A stretch of 64,000 nt of DNA from JTS-RE37 sp041743425. GTDB taxonomy: Bacteria; Bacteroidota; Bacteroidia; Flavobacteriales; Flavobacteriaceae. The stretch covers positions 1-64,000 of the forward strand of contig JBGTMS010000047.1 in NCBI GenBank assembly GCA_041743425.1, written 5' to 3'. This document shows, piece by piece, positions 16,421 to 25,342 of the stretch. Both the position numbers and the translations under genes were made by a program. Within the stretch, counting starts at the first letter, position 1. Every line of letters starts with the position of its first letter. Under the pieces are notes generated by a model that did no database searches, was not told where the DNA came from, and was given only the letters and a program-made list of their open reading frames with translations.

Positions 16421-16984
16421 ATGGAAAAGCCATTTATTCCGGTAAGATCTTTATTGCTTTGGGTACTCACTTTCGCGCCTCTCTTATTTACCTCTTATAT
16501 TTCCCCCGATCTTTCTGATCAGGGCAATCATCTTCCTGTGGGTACCTGCCATCTTGTACTGTCAAAGGGACTCAGCGCTGATATTATGGGAAGCATGGAA
16601 TTTGACACAAGTTTGAGTAAAGGGCCGAACGGCCGGACCTATTCCGTCATTACCCTGCAAATGGATAATGCCCAAACGGGGAATTTAAAATCGCTTGGCT
16701 TCCTGATATCCAGGCCTAATCAGGCCAAAGGTATCGCCTTAGGCTCCTATAACATTGGCAGGAGAAGTGAGGGCTTTCTCCCGTACTTTGATGGTATTTT
16801 CGGATTCGCCAACAGTAAGCTGTCAGGAGAACTCCCATTTTTCGCATCAGAAGGCACCATAACCATAACGCATGCAGATAGTGGTAATCTGACGGGGAAT
16901 ATGGATGTGGTCTTTATGAATTCAGACAGTAAGCGGTTGATTATCAAAGGAATTTTTAAGGCTAGCAGGGCAGAATTGAGATAA
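16421..16984 (+). CDS. Secreted small protein of unknown function
   Basis: A 187-residue protein with an N-terminal hydrophobic signal segment (about residues 9-27). The rest looks like a compact all-beta fold of alternating strands with Gly turns (AKGIALGSYNIGRRS, ELPFFASEGTITITHADSGNLTG, KRLIIKGIFKASRAE), the pattern seen in short Bacteroidota exported proteins that end on an IxGxF strand. No catalytic motif is visible. It is downstream of, and probably co-transcribed with, the 64-residue membrane protein. The next gene is 630 bases on. Confidence 0.65.
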   Translation: MEKPFIPVRSLLLWVLTFAPLLFTSYISPDLSDQGNHLPVGTCHLVLSKGLSADIMGSMEFDTSLSKGPNGRTYSVITLQMDNAQTGNLKSLGFLISRPNQAKGIALGSYNIGRRSEGFLPYFDGIFGFANSKLSGELPFFASEGTITITHADSGNLTGNMDVVFMNSDSKRLIIKGIFKASRAELR

Positions 16985-17615
16985 ATATTGTACTTTTAAT
17001 AATAGTATATGGACACTGCCAAACCATAAGTACGAACTCAGGGGTATGTCGCACAGCGCATACAGCGTAAAGCACCCGGCCGGTGTAATTGCTATTATGA
17101 ATACCAGACCAACCTGTTGGTCAGCGTAAATGCCTGATTTTTAGGTTTCGGGGGAACTACCTAAATCGGCGGACCAATTAATAGTAAGTAGAGTTTATCC
17201 ACCGGAAGGCCGTACGGTTTGGCGGTTTCATTTTTGGCTCCTTCTATATTTCATCTCCCACAGTAGAAAATCTATCCATAGCTCCCACATTTTTAGGCTG
17301 CTTCCTTCCTCTTTTTTCACGAATGTTGTGCCGAAAGTCTGAATCCCGATTTATAGTCATCCCGATAAAGACCATAAAGTATTATTTGACATACTTTTTG
17401 GTTTATTAATTAATCTTCGACAGTTATACAAAATCCTCCTTTTTGTCAGGTCAATGAACATAAGAGAGGAACCTACATTTCAACAAACGGTGTTCAAAAC
17501 TTTGTTCAGGAATAGGTTAATTTACCTTTTCAGTGTGACTTCGTTTTTGAATCTTTGCTAGTCCCGGTACAAACTTAATTTTCAGCCTTCATAGGAACCA
17601 ATAAACCATCACTAT
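16985..17615. other. Long non-coding stretch upstream of nrdB with several hairpins
   Basis: About 630 bases without a supported gene. The first 250 bases are richer in G and C than the rest and hold several inverted repeats, for example GACCAA-CCTG-TTGGTC near 17107 and GATTTTTAGG against CCTAAATC near 17135-17166. The last 250 bases are A/T-rich. A near-match -7 element (AATCTTTG, 17550-17557) lies about 60 bases before the nrdB ATG. No obvious NrdR boxes are seen. Confidence 0.4.
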
Positions 17616-18602
17616 ATGTCCACTCAGGAAGAACCCATTTTAAAGGAAAACCAAGACCGATTTGTAATATTCCCTATTAAGCATCATGATCTCTGGGATT
17701 GGTACAAGAAATGCCAAGCCTGTTTCTGGACTGCTGAGGAGATCGATCTGCATCAGGATATATCGGATTGGAAGAATAAACTTAATGAGGATGAGCGCTA
17801 CTTTATAAAGCATATTCTCGCTTTTTTTGCCGCTTCGGATGGAATTGTCAATGAAAATCTGGCGGAGAACTTTGTGAGTGAAGTGCAGTATTCAGAGGCT
17901 AAATTTTTCTATGGGTTTCAGATCATGATGGAAAATATCCATTCAGAAACCTATTCCCTGCTCATCGACACCTATGTAAAAGACGATAAAGAGAAAAATA
18001 TCCTGTTCAAGGCGATTGAGAATTTCCCTGCAATAAAGAAAAAGGCGGACTGGGCGCTTAAATGGATTGATTCTCCCAGCTTTGCGGAGCGGCTGATCGC
18101 CTTTGCCGCAGTTGAAGGAATTTTCTTTTCCGGTGCCTTCTGTTCTATTTTCTGGTTGAAAAAAAGAGGTTTGATGCCAGGACTTACCTTTTCGAACGAG
18201 TTGATCTCCAGGGATGAAGGGATGCATTGCGACTACGCAGTACATCTGCACAACAGGCATCTGATCAATAAGGTGCCCAAGGAGCGTATTACCTCCATCC
18301 TGACCAATGCCCTTGATATTGAAAGGGAATTTATAACAGAATCGCTTCCCATCAGTCTCATTGGGATGAACGCCAAACTCATGACCCAGTACCTTGAATT
18401 TGTCACAGACAGATTGCTGGTGGAACTGGAATGCGAGAAAGTTTATAATTCCGGGAACCCATTTGATTTTATGGACATGATTTCTCTGCAAGGGAAAACC
18501 AATTTCTTCGAGAAAAGGGTATCGGAATATCAGAAAGCCGGCATCATGAATAAGGAAAAAGATTCAGATGCCCAGAAGATCAGCTTTGACGCCGAATTCT
18601 GA
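17616..18602 (+). CDS. nrdB: Ribonucleotide reductase class Ia, beta subunit
   Basis: The 328-residue radical-generating R2 subunit of aerobic ribonucleoside-diphosphate reductase. The di-iron ligands fit the R2 spacing: D75, E106, H109, E167, E201 and H204. The radical tyrosine is Y113 (ENIHSETY). The presence of that Tyr argues for class Ia rather than the Tyr-less Ic type. Length is as usual. It is the first gene of the pair, with nrdA 173 bases downstream on the same strand. A near-match -7 element lies at 17550-17557 and the long non-coding region before it could hold regulation. Confidence 0.97.
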   Translation: MSTQEEPILKENQDRFVIFPIKHHDLWDWYKKCQACFWTAEEIDLHQDISDWKNKLNEDERYFIKHILAFFAASDGIVNENLAENFVSEVQYSEAKFFYGFQIMMENIHSETYSLLIDTYVKDDKEKNILFKAIENFPAIKKKADWALKWIDSPSFAERLIAFAAVEGIFFSGAFCSIFWLKKRGLMPGLTFSNELISRDEGMHCDYAVHLHNRHLINKVPKERITSILTNALDIEREFITESLPISLIGMNAKLMTQYLEFVTDRLLVELECEKVYNSGNPFDFMDMISLQGKTNFFEKRVSEYQKAGIMNKEKDSDAQKISFDAEF

Positions 18603-18677
18603 ATATAAAATAACAGTTGGTGCGCTTTAAGTCCGCCCATCTGAAAAGTAATATAATACGGCAATCAAACCTTTACC

Positions 18678-18758
18678 ATGGACCATGTGGATAAGGGAGC
18701 ATTCGCCGAAAGCATGGATACACCCCGCGAAACGCAAACAACCAAAACTGATTTCTAA
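18678..18758 (+). CDS. Possible 26-residue microprotein between nrdB and nrdA
   Basis: An ATG at 18678 opens a 26-codon frame (MDHVDKGAFAESMDTPRE and eight more residues) ending TAA at 18756-18758, 17 bases before the nrdA ATG. The gap between the two reductase genes is long enough to need it or a leader. No recognisable family and no strong ribosome-binding site. It could equally be a short leader frame or chance. Confidence 0.25.
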   Translation: MDHVDKGAFAESMDTPRETQTTKTDF

Positions 18759-18775
18759 ACCGTAATTCAAAGAAT

Positions 18776-21250
18776 ATGTTCGTAGTAAAAAGAGATGGCA
18801 GAAAAGAGCCGATGATGTTTGACAAGATCACAGCGCGGGTCCGGAAGTTATGTTATGGGCTCAATGAGCTGGTAGACCCGGTCAAGGTTGCCATGCGTGT
18901 CATAGAAGGCCTGTACGACGGTGTGACGACTTCCGAACTTGACAACCTCGCGGCGGAGATTGCGGCCACTATGACCACCGCGCATCCGGACTATGCCAAG
19001 CTCGCTGCGCGTATCTCTGTCTCCAACCTGCACAAGAATACCAAAAAGTCATTTTCGGAGGCTATGAAGGACCTCTATGAATATGTTAATCCGAGAACAG
19101 GAAAGCATGCTCCCCTCCTGTCTGACGAGGTATATCAGGTAATTGCCGATCATGCAGATCAGCTTGATTCGACCATTATTTATAACAGGGATTTCGGCTA
19201 TGATTATTTCGGATTTAAAACCCTGGAAAGATCCTATCTGCTTAAGTTAAATGGTAAGATCGCAGAGCGTCCTCAGCATATGCTGATGCGCGTTGCGGTA
19301 GGCATACACCTGGGGGATCTGGACGCTGTGATTGAAACCTACGAATTGATGTCCAAGAAGTATTTCACGCATGCCACACCCACCCTTTTTAATTCTGGTA
19401 CCCCCAAACCCCAGATGTCTTCCTGCTTTCTGTTATCCATGAAAGATGATAGTATTGATGGGATTTATGATACCCTGAAGCATACGGCAAAAATCTCGCA
19501 GTCGGCAGGGGGGATAGGCTTATCAATTCACAATATCAGGGCAACGGGATCTTATATCGCAGGTACCAACGGAACTTCCAATGGAATTGTTCCGATGCTC
19601 AAAGTTTTCAATGACACCGCGCGCTATGTGGATCAGGGGGGAGGAAAGCGAAAAGGCAGTTTCGCCATCTATGTGGAACCCTGGCATGCCGATATTTTTG
19701 ATTTCCTGGACCTGAAGAAAAACCATGGGAAAGAGGAAATGCGCGCCAGAGACCTGTTTTATGCCATGTGGATTCCTGATCTATTCATGAAACGGGTGGA
19801 GTCTAATGAAGAGTGGACCCTGATGTGTCCTAATGAATGCCCCGGCCTTTTTACAACCCACAGCGAAGAATTCGAAAAATTATATACCGGTTACGAGGCA
19901 GCGGGAAAGGGCCGAAAAACGATTAAGGCAAGGGATCTTTGGGAAAAAATCCTGGAATCCCAAATTGAAACAGGCACTCCGTATATGCTGTATAAGGATG
20001 CCGCCAATAGAAAGAGCAATCAGAAGAATCTGGGAACCATTCGCTCGTCGAATCTGTGTACCGAAATTTTGGAATATACATCTTCGGACGAAGTGGCCGT
20101 ATGTAACCTGGCTTCGATTGCGCTGCCCATGTTCGTTAAGAACGGAGAGTTTGACCATAAGGAGCTCTTTCGTGTAACAAAACGGGTGACCAAAAACCTC
20201 AACATGGTTATCGACAGGAATTACTACCCAGTTAAGGAAGCCGAGAATTCCAACATGAGGCATAGACCCATAGGTCTCGGCGTACAAGGTTTGGCAGATA
20301 CCTTTATCATGCTTCGGTTGCCTTTTACCAGTGATGCGGCGAAAACACTTAATCAGGAAATATTTGAAACCCTTTACTTTGCTGCCGTCACCGCCTCCAT
20401 GGAACAGGCTAAAACGGACGGACCGTATTCCAGCTTCAAAGGCTCTCCCATTTCTAAGGGGGAATTTCAACACAATCTATGGGGGATAAAAAACAGCGAT
20501 TTATCAGGGCGTTGGGACTGGGATAAACTGCGGAAAACAGTCATGAAGCATGGTTTGCGAAATTCCCTGCTCGTGGCCCCCATGCCAACTGCCTCCACTT
20601 CTCAGATCCTGGGTAATAATGAATGTTTTGAACCGTATACTTCCAATATTTATACCAGGAGGGTGTTATCGGGAGAATTTATCGTTGTGAACAAACACCT
20701 CCTGGAAGATCTTGTGAACCTGGGACTCTGGAACGAAGAATTAAAACAGCAGCTCATGCGTTCCAATGGTTCCGTACAGGATATCGATATTATCCCGCAG
20801 GATATTAAGGAATTGTATAAGACCGTTTGGGAATTAAGTATGAAGGATATTATTGATATGGCCAGGCATCGCGGCTACTTTATCGATCAGAGCCAATCCC
20901 TTAACCTGTTTATGGAGAATGCCAATTACTCCAAGTTGACCTCCATGCACTTCTATGGCTGGAAAAGCGGATTGAAGACAGGTATGTATTACCTCCGAAC
21001 CAAATCGGCGGTGGATGCCATTAAATTTACCCTGGACAATACAAAGAAAAAGGAGGTCCCGGTAAGTATTGCCGCAGAAGCTGAGATGGCTTCTACTCTT
21101 GAAAACAGCCTTGAAAGTTCAATCTCGATTGCAGCAGTCAATCAGCAGGAAGTTACCGTAGAACCTTTAACTACTGAGGAGATGAAAGCACTGATCTCAA
21201 AGTCGAGGGAAGGGCAGGCAGAAGATGATTGTCTGATGTGCGGCTCCTGA
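18776..21250 (+). CDS. nrdA: Ribonucleotide reductase class Ia, alpha subunit
   Basis: The 824-residue catalytic R1 subunit, reducing NDPs to dNDPs. An N-terminal ATP-cone (about residues 1-95, VVKRDGRKEPMMFDKI) provides allosteric control. The catalytic core shows the redox and radical elements SSCFLL, NLCTEI and the PMPTASTSQILGNNE loop. The C-terminal tail ends DDCLMCGS, the Cys-x-x-Cys shuttle recycled by thioredoxin or glutaredoxin. A region near 770-800 is low in sequence conservation and may be a linker to that tail. It pairs with nrdB upstream. Confidence 0.97.
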   Translation: MFVVKRDGRKEPMMFDKITARVRKLCYGLNELVDPVKVAMRVIEGLYDGVTTSELDNLAAEIAATMTTAHPDYAKLAARISVSNLHKNTKKSFSEAMKDLYEYVNPRTGKHAPLLSDEVYQVIADHADQLDSTIIYNRDFGYDYFGFKTLERSYLLKLNGKIAERPQHMLMRVAVGIHLGDLDAVIETYELMSKKYFTHATPTLFNSGTPKPQMSSCFLLSMKDDSIDGIYDTLKHTAKISQSAGGIGLSIHNIRATGSYIAGTNGTSNGIVPMLKVFNDTARYVDQGGGKRKGSFAIYVEPWHADIFDFLDLKKNHGKEEMRARDLFYAMWIPDLFMKRVESNEEWTLMCPNECPGLFTTHSEEFEKLYTGYEAAGKGRKTIKARDLWEKILESQIETGTPYMLYKDAANRKSNQKNLGTIRSSNLCTEILEYTSSDEVAVCNLASIALPMFVKNGEFDHKELFRVTKRVTKNLNMVIDRNYYPVKEAENSNMRHRPIGLGVQGLADTFIMLRLPFTSDAAKTLNQEIFETLYFAAVTASMEQAKTDGPYSSFKGSPISKGEFQHNLWGIKNSDLSGRWDWDKLRKTVMKHGLRNSLLVAPMPTASTSQILGNNECFEPYTSNIYTRRVLSGEFIVVNKHLLEDLVNLGLWNEELKQQLMRSNGSVQDIDIIPQDIKELYKTVWELSMKDIIDMARHRGYFIDQSQSLNLFMENANYSKLTSMHFYGWKSGLKTGMYYLRTKSAVDAIKFTLDNTKKKEVPVSIAAEAEMASTLENSLESSISIAAVNQQEVTVEPLTTEEMKALISKSREGQAEDDCLMCGS

Positions 21251-21889
21251 ATGATATATCCCCTGCCCGAACGAAGGATAGGGTGGGGCAGAAGGATCCA
21301 AAAAACGGGATGTCCTGAATTAAAATGTTCAGTTTCTATTTTATAACGTAAACCTGTACTTGCCATGACCGACAACCGCTGGAACCAAATAGGTAAAACA
21401 ATGGGGCATGCCTAACTACATACCATTTAATCGAAGGAAATGGCGGTTAGGTGGTTACTCATTTCAGGCTCATCAGGAAATTGATCCGGACCCTTTGGAA
21501 GATCAGGGTATGTTGCTAAGAATGGAAGGACTTATTTATTAAAGTAGGGACCGAGTATGTTATGAGAAAAAAGCAATGCCAAAATATAAATACATAAAAG
21601 TATCAGGTAATTATCCATATCAATGCCCCTGTTTGATAGTGTCCCTATGCCGTATATACGTTTTGAATTCTGAACTAGATGACCAAAATATTATTAAATT
21701 ATCAGATTTATGTTAAAATTTCGTCGACTTCCTAATAGATGAACTAAAGGGGCGTTGAAGGGACTGACAGGTGATTTCGACTGTCCAAGTAATCCCATTA
21801 AAATAAAACTGGTTCTCCGTTTTCAAGTATACTCATGACATGCTGCCAGGAGCTGCCGGATCTTGCCAGGCCTCTCAGGATTCCCTTTT
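21251..21889. other. Non-coding stretch after nrdA
   Basis: About 640 bases between the end of nrdA and the stop codon of the convergent sugar-isomerase gene. A weak hairpin (CTGCCC against GGGCAG, 21256-21285) could slow nrdA read-through but has no T-tract. The rest is A/T-rich with no supported frame, repeat or RNA gene. Confidence 0.35.
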
Positions 21890-22810
21890 TTAAAGAAAAT
21901 CGTCTACTTTTCTATAGGCCTCTATGACAGCCAATTCGCCTGCCTTATCCGGTGCCGAGTTTCCATGCTCCATCCCCATAATACCCTCAAAACCTTTACC
22001 ATGAATGAATTTAAAGACATTTGTGTAGTTAATTTCTCCCGTAGTGGGCTCTTTCCGGCCGGGATTATCCCCAATCTGAAAATAGGCAATCTCATCCCAG
22101 CAGGCTTCAATATTTGGAATCAGATTTCCTTCCTGAATCTGCTGATGGTAAATATCGAAAAGGATTTTGCAGGAAGGAGAATTCACTGCTCTGCAGATTT
22201 CGTAAGCTTGTGGGGAACCGCAAAGGAACAGACCCGGATGATCCCTGAAATTAAGGGGTTCCAGGACCATAATCAATCCATGAGGTTCAAGAATGGCAGC
22301 GGCCTCTTTAAGCGAATCAATAACATTTGCCGTCTGGTAACCCATTGACAAACTTAAATCAACATGGCCGGGAACCACGGTCATCCACTGTGCATTTACC
22401 CTTTTCGCGACCGGGACAGCAGCACGGATTTGTTCCAGGAATTCGGAACGCTTATCCTTATCACCAGAAGTTAGTGAGGGCTCCGTCCAATAAATTTTGT
22501 GAGCAACGAAAACACCCATCCGGATACCTTTTTCCTTCATGGTGGCGGCCATTTTTTCCTGTACCGAAATTTCCCTGCCGGTCATTCCGTTATCCTCAAA
22601 AGCCGTAAATCCCTGTGCTGCCATATATTCCAGCTGAGACACCGGATCCTCGCCGGCATGGCTGCTGAACATCCCCAGATGTGGGGCATAATGTAAATTA
22701 AATGTCGGCGGAAGCGAATATCCACTGCTCATGCCAAAAGCACTTGCGGTGCCTGAAGCCAGGGCACTGCCGGTCAGGACGGATCTCTGTATAAAACTTC
22801 GTCTTTCCAA
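21890..22810 (-). CDS. Hydroxypyruvate-isomerase-like TIM-barrel protein, Tat-exported
   Basis: A protein of about 306 residues with an AP-endonuclease-2 (xylose-isomerase-like) fold, closest in pattern to the hydroxypyruvate isomerase group. Metal-site segments are visible: VLEPLNF (Glu), ILFDIYHQQ (Asp and His) and IMGMEHG (Glu). The start is taken as the TTG at 22810, which gives ERRSFIQRSVLTGSALASG, a twin-arginine-type signal with adjacent RR. The frame is open further, but that would overlap the upstream gene. It is the last gene of the oxidoreductase operon, ten bases after the subunit-3 gene. A sugar or keto-sugar isomerase role in the periplasm is inferred. Confidence 0.85.
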   Translation of the reverse strand: MERRSFIQRSVLTGSALASGTASAFGMSSGYSLPPTFNLHYAPHLGMFSSHAGEDPVSQLEYMAAQGFTAFEDNGMTGREISVQEKMAATMKEKGIRMGVFVAHKIYWTEPSLTSGDKDKRSEFLEQIRAAVPVAKRVNAQWMTVVPGHVDLSLSMGYQTANVIDSLKEAAAILEPHGLIMVLEPLNFRDHPGLFLCGSPQAYEICRAVNSPSCKILFDIYHQQIQEGNLIPNIEACWDEIAYFQIGDNPGRKEPTTGEINYTNVFKFIHGKGFEGIMGMEHGNSAPDKAGELAVIEAYRKVDDFL

Positions 22811-22820
22811 TAATATTTGA

Positions 22821-23471
22821 TTATAGGGACCAGCTTTTGCCCCCTGTGAGTTCGTTAAGGTCACCACAAGCAACATACTCTCCGGGTACCGGCAGGTAGA
22901 CAAGAACCTTCTCTCCAACATACTCAGAGGTTTTATAGCCCCAAATGGTCATCCCCCTCAGATTATTGGAAAAGGCAAATCTTGAGATATTTTCGTCTAA
23001 TTTTTCAGGCACCCCCTCTTCTACAGACTCCTGGTAAGCGGTTATGGTCTCAAACATTTTCGCTTCATCCTCTTTGGTGTTTTTAAGCGCCGCGGAAAGA
23101 ACTGGTTCCAGATCTTCCGCTGAAAGGTCTGCTGCATTATCTGTACCGGAGTCGGCAAGCGCCTTATTGATAAAGGAGTCCATACCCAACTTAATAAAGT
23201 CCTGTTGTTTTTTGTCCATCACCTCATTCGCAAACTTGTCAATAAAGAGATGTACCTGCACTTCAGACGCGGAAGGAGTATCTGTTTTTGGAAGAATGAT
23301 ATCCACCAGCTTCGTAAGGACAGCCCCTTGTTCTTTTGTGAAAAAATCAGGCGTCCATTCCAGTACGGTTTCATTTTTGCAGCTTTGCATGATACTGATC
23401 AGCGTCGGTGCAGCCACGGTATACCCCAGAGCCAGCCCCATATTTTTCAATGCTACTCTTCTGTCCATCAT
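22821..23471 (-). CDS. Gluconate 2-dehydrogenase subunit 3 family protein
   Basis: A 216-residue helper subunit of the GMC oxidoreductase. The N-terminus has adjacent Arg (MMDRRVALKNMGLALGYTVA) like a twin-arginine signal, plus a Cys at 31 in a lipobox-like setting (SIMQSC). The core matches the subunit-3 family (FTKEQGAVLTKLVDIILPKTDTPSASEVQVHLFIDKFANEVM). In known gluconate and glucose dehydrogenases this subunit carries the FAD-containing large subunit through the Tat system and stabilises it. It overlaps the GMC gene by four bases, and so is translationally coupled. Confidence 0.92.
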   Translation of the reverse strand: MMDRRVALKNMGLALGYTVAAPTLISIMQSCKNETVLEWTPDFFTKEQGAVLTKLVDIILPKTDTPSASEVQVHLFIDKFANEVMDKKQQDFIKLGMDSFINKALADSGTDNAADLSAEDLEPVLSAALKNTKEDEAKMFETITAYQESVEEGVPEKLDENISRFAFSNNLRGMTIWGYKTSEYVGEKVLVYLPVPGEYVACGDLNELTGGKSWSL

Positions 23472-25183
23472 ATTGATCCGTTTTTAAGTTGTTCAGCGGC
23501 ATGATTTGCGGCCCGCGCTGTGAAGGCCATGTAGGTAAGGGAGGGGTTCACACATGAACCCGATGTCATAAAGGCTCCGTCCGTTACATAAACGTTCGGG
23601 ACATCATGTATCTGATTATTTCCGTTTACAACTGATGTTTTGCGATCTCTGCCCATCCGTGCGGTTCCCATTTCGTGGATACCAAGACCTAGTGCACCGG
23701 GTCGGTCAAATGGAGTAACTTCCCTGAAACCGGCCTTTTCCAACATTTCTACTGCCGACTGCTGCATATCTTTACGCATCTCCCATTCATTTTCTTTGAA
23801 TTCAGCATCAAAAGTAACTGTAGGAAGGCCCCATGAATCAAGTTTGTCATAATCAAGTGTCATCCGGTTGTCCTCATAGGGGAGGACTTCCCCGAAACCG
23901 CCCATTCCCATTGTCCAGCCGCCAGGTTTTAGTAGCGCCTCCTTCAAAGACTTCCCATGAGAAAGTTCGGCAATGGAATTTTCCCAGTTATCCCTTCCGG
24001 CTCCGCCCTGATAGCCAAAGCCACGTTTATATTCTTTCCGATCGGAATCACCGCCAAGGTTTCTGAATCTTGGAACATAAATACCATTCGGCTTACGGCC
24101 TTTATAATATTTGTCCTCAAATCCGTCAAACTTGCCCTGAGCTCCAACACCAAGGTGATGGTCCATAATATTGCGACCTAATTGATCCGATTCATTGCCC
24201 ATACCATTAGGAAACCGGTCCGATTTTGATTGCATAAGTATGGACGTGGAAGCAATGGCAGAGGCGCAAAGAAAGATCACCTTCGCTTTGAACTCAAAGG
24301 TTTCCTTGGTTTCCCGATCTATGACCTTTACACCGGTCGCTCTTTTTGTATTGGGGTCGAAGATGATTTCATGAACAATGGAGTCCGGCCTGAGGGTCAT
24401 GTTTCCGGTACGTTCCGCAGCCGGAAGGGTAGAGGATAAGCTGCTGAAATAGGAACCGAAAGGACATCCTCTGATACATCTGTTGCGAAACTGGCACCTG
24501 GTCCGGCCCTCAAACTTTGTTTCACTGTGGATGTGTGCTACCCTGCCAGCAGTAATTACCCTGCCATCAAAATTTTCAGCCACCTGCTCCCTGAGATGTT
24601 GTTCCACACAATTCAATTGCATCATGGGTTCGAATTTCCCGTCAGGTAACTGTGGCAATCCCAGGGTCTCACCTGTAACGCCTATATATGATTCCACCTT
24701 ATCGTACCAGGGCGAAATATCCTTATATCTTACAGGCCAGTCAACCGCGATTTTGTCACGCTGATTGGCACCAAAATCAATATCGCTCCACCGGTAACTG
24801 TGCCTCCCCCATTGCAGAGAGCGGCCGCCCACGTGATAGCCTCGCATCCAATCAAATCTTTTGGTCTCATTGTAAGGGTGTTCCAAATCGTTGACAAACC
24901 ACATTTTACTTGCTGCATTGGTGGTATAGCCGGTTCTGTTCTGCTTTTCCTGTTGTTTGAGGTCCTCCCGGGTGGGTTGACCACCATTGGGGAAATCCCA
25001 CGTATCCAGATTTGCAGTTGGATAGTCCTCGATATGCTTTACCATACGACCGCGCTCGAGTACGAGGGTCTTCATTCCCTTCTCGCATAATTCCTTGGCG
25101 GCCCAACCCCCACTGATGCCTGTTCCGACCACGATCGCGTCATACGATTCCTGCTCCTGATTGTAATAAAATTTGCTCATCAA
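23468..25183 (-). CDS. GMC-family FAD oxidoreductase (sugar dehydrogenase large subunit)
   Basis: A 571-residue flavoprotein. The FAD dinucleotide-binding motif is at about 18-28 (VVGTGISGGWAAKEL). The catalytic pair is H503 (LGIHEMGTARMG) and N546 (SCVNPSLTY), 43 residues apart as in glucose oxidase and its relatives. A Cys triad C230-x5-C236-x3-C240 lies in the domain before the substrate loop and is shared with the second GMC protein. It has no signal peptide; by family knowledge it would be carried across with the subunit-3 protein. It probably oxidises a sugar hydroxyl; C3 oxidation is inferred from the surrounding genes. No cytochrome c subunit gene is near. Confidence 0.92.
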   Translation of the reverse strand: MMSKFYYNQEQESYDAIVVGTGISGGWAAKELCEKGMKTLVLERGRMVKHIEDYPTANLDTWDFPNGGQPTREDLKQQEKQNRTGYTTNAASKMWFVNDLEHPYNETKRFDWMRGYHVGGRSLQWGRHSYRWSDIDFGANQRDKIAVDWPVRYKDISPWYDKVESYIGVTGETLGLPQLPDGKFEPMMQLNCVEQHLREQVAENFDGRVITAGRVAHIHSETKFEGRTRCQFRNRCIRGCPFGSYFSSLSSTLPAAERTGNMTLRPDSIVHEIIFDPNTKRATGVKVIDRETKETFEFKAKVIFLCASAIASTSILMQSKSDRFPNGMGNESDQLGRNIMDHHLGVGAQGKFDGFEDKYYKGRKPNGIYVPRFRNLGGDSDRKEYKRGFGYQGGAGRDNWENSIAELSHGKSLKEALLKPGGWTMGMGGFGEVLPYEDNRMTLDYDKLDSWGLPTVTFDAEFKENEWEMRKDMQQSAVEMLEKAGFREVTPFDRPGALGLGIHEMGTARMGRDRKTSVVNGNNQIHDVPNVYVTDGAFMTSGSCVNPSLTYMAFTARAANHAAEQLKNGSI

Positions 25184-25342
25184 TAAATTGTTTATTCTTT
25201 AAATTTATTAAATATAAAATTAATTTTCTACATTTAAACGCTATCCTCCTGGCGTTATCTGCAATTAATCAATCTCGTAAAGCTATATAATTAAATTTTT
25301 AAATTGGCAAGAATTTAAATGAGCGGAAGAAATAATATTCTT

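Noticed and set aside
16930..17130. Minus-strand start-less open stretch upstream of nrdB
   Set aside because: It overlaps the end of the gene at 16421, has no start codon and no family resemblance.
19880..20473. Minus-strand frame of 197 codons within nrdA
   Set aside because: Antisense to a highly conserved enzyme; a shadow frame.
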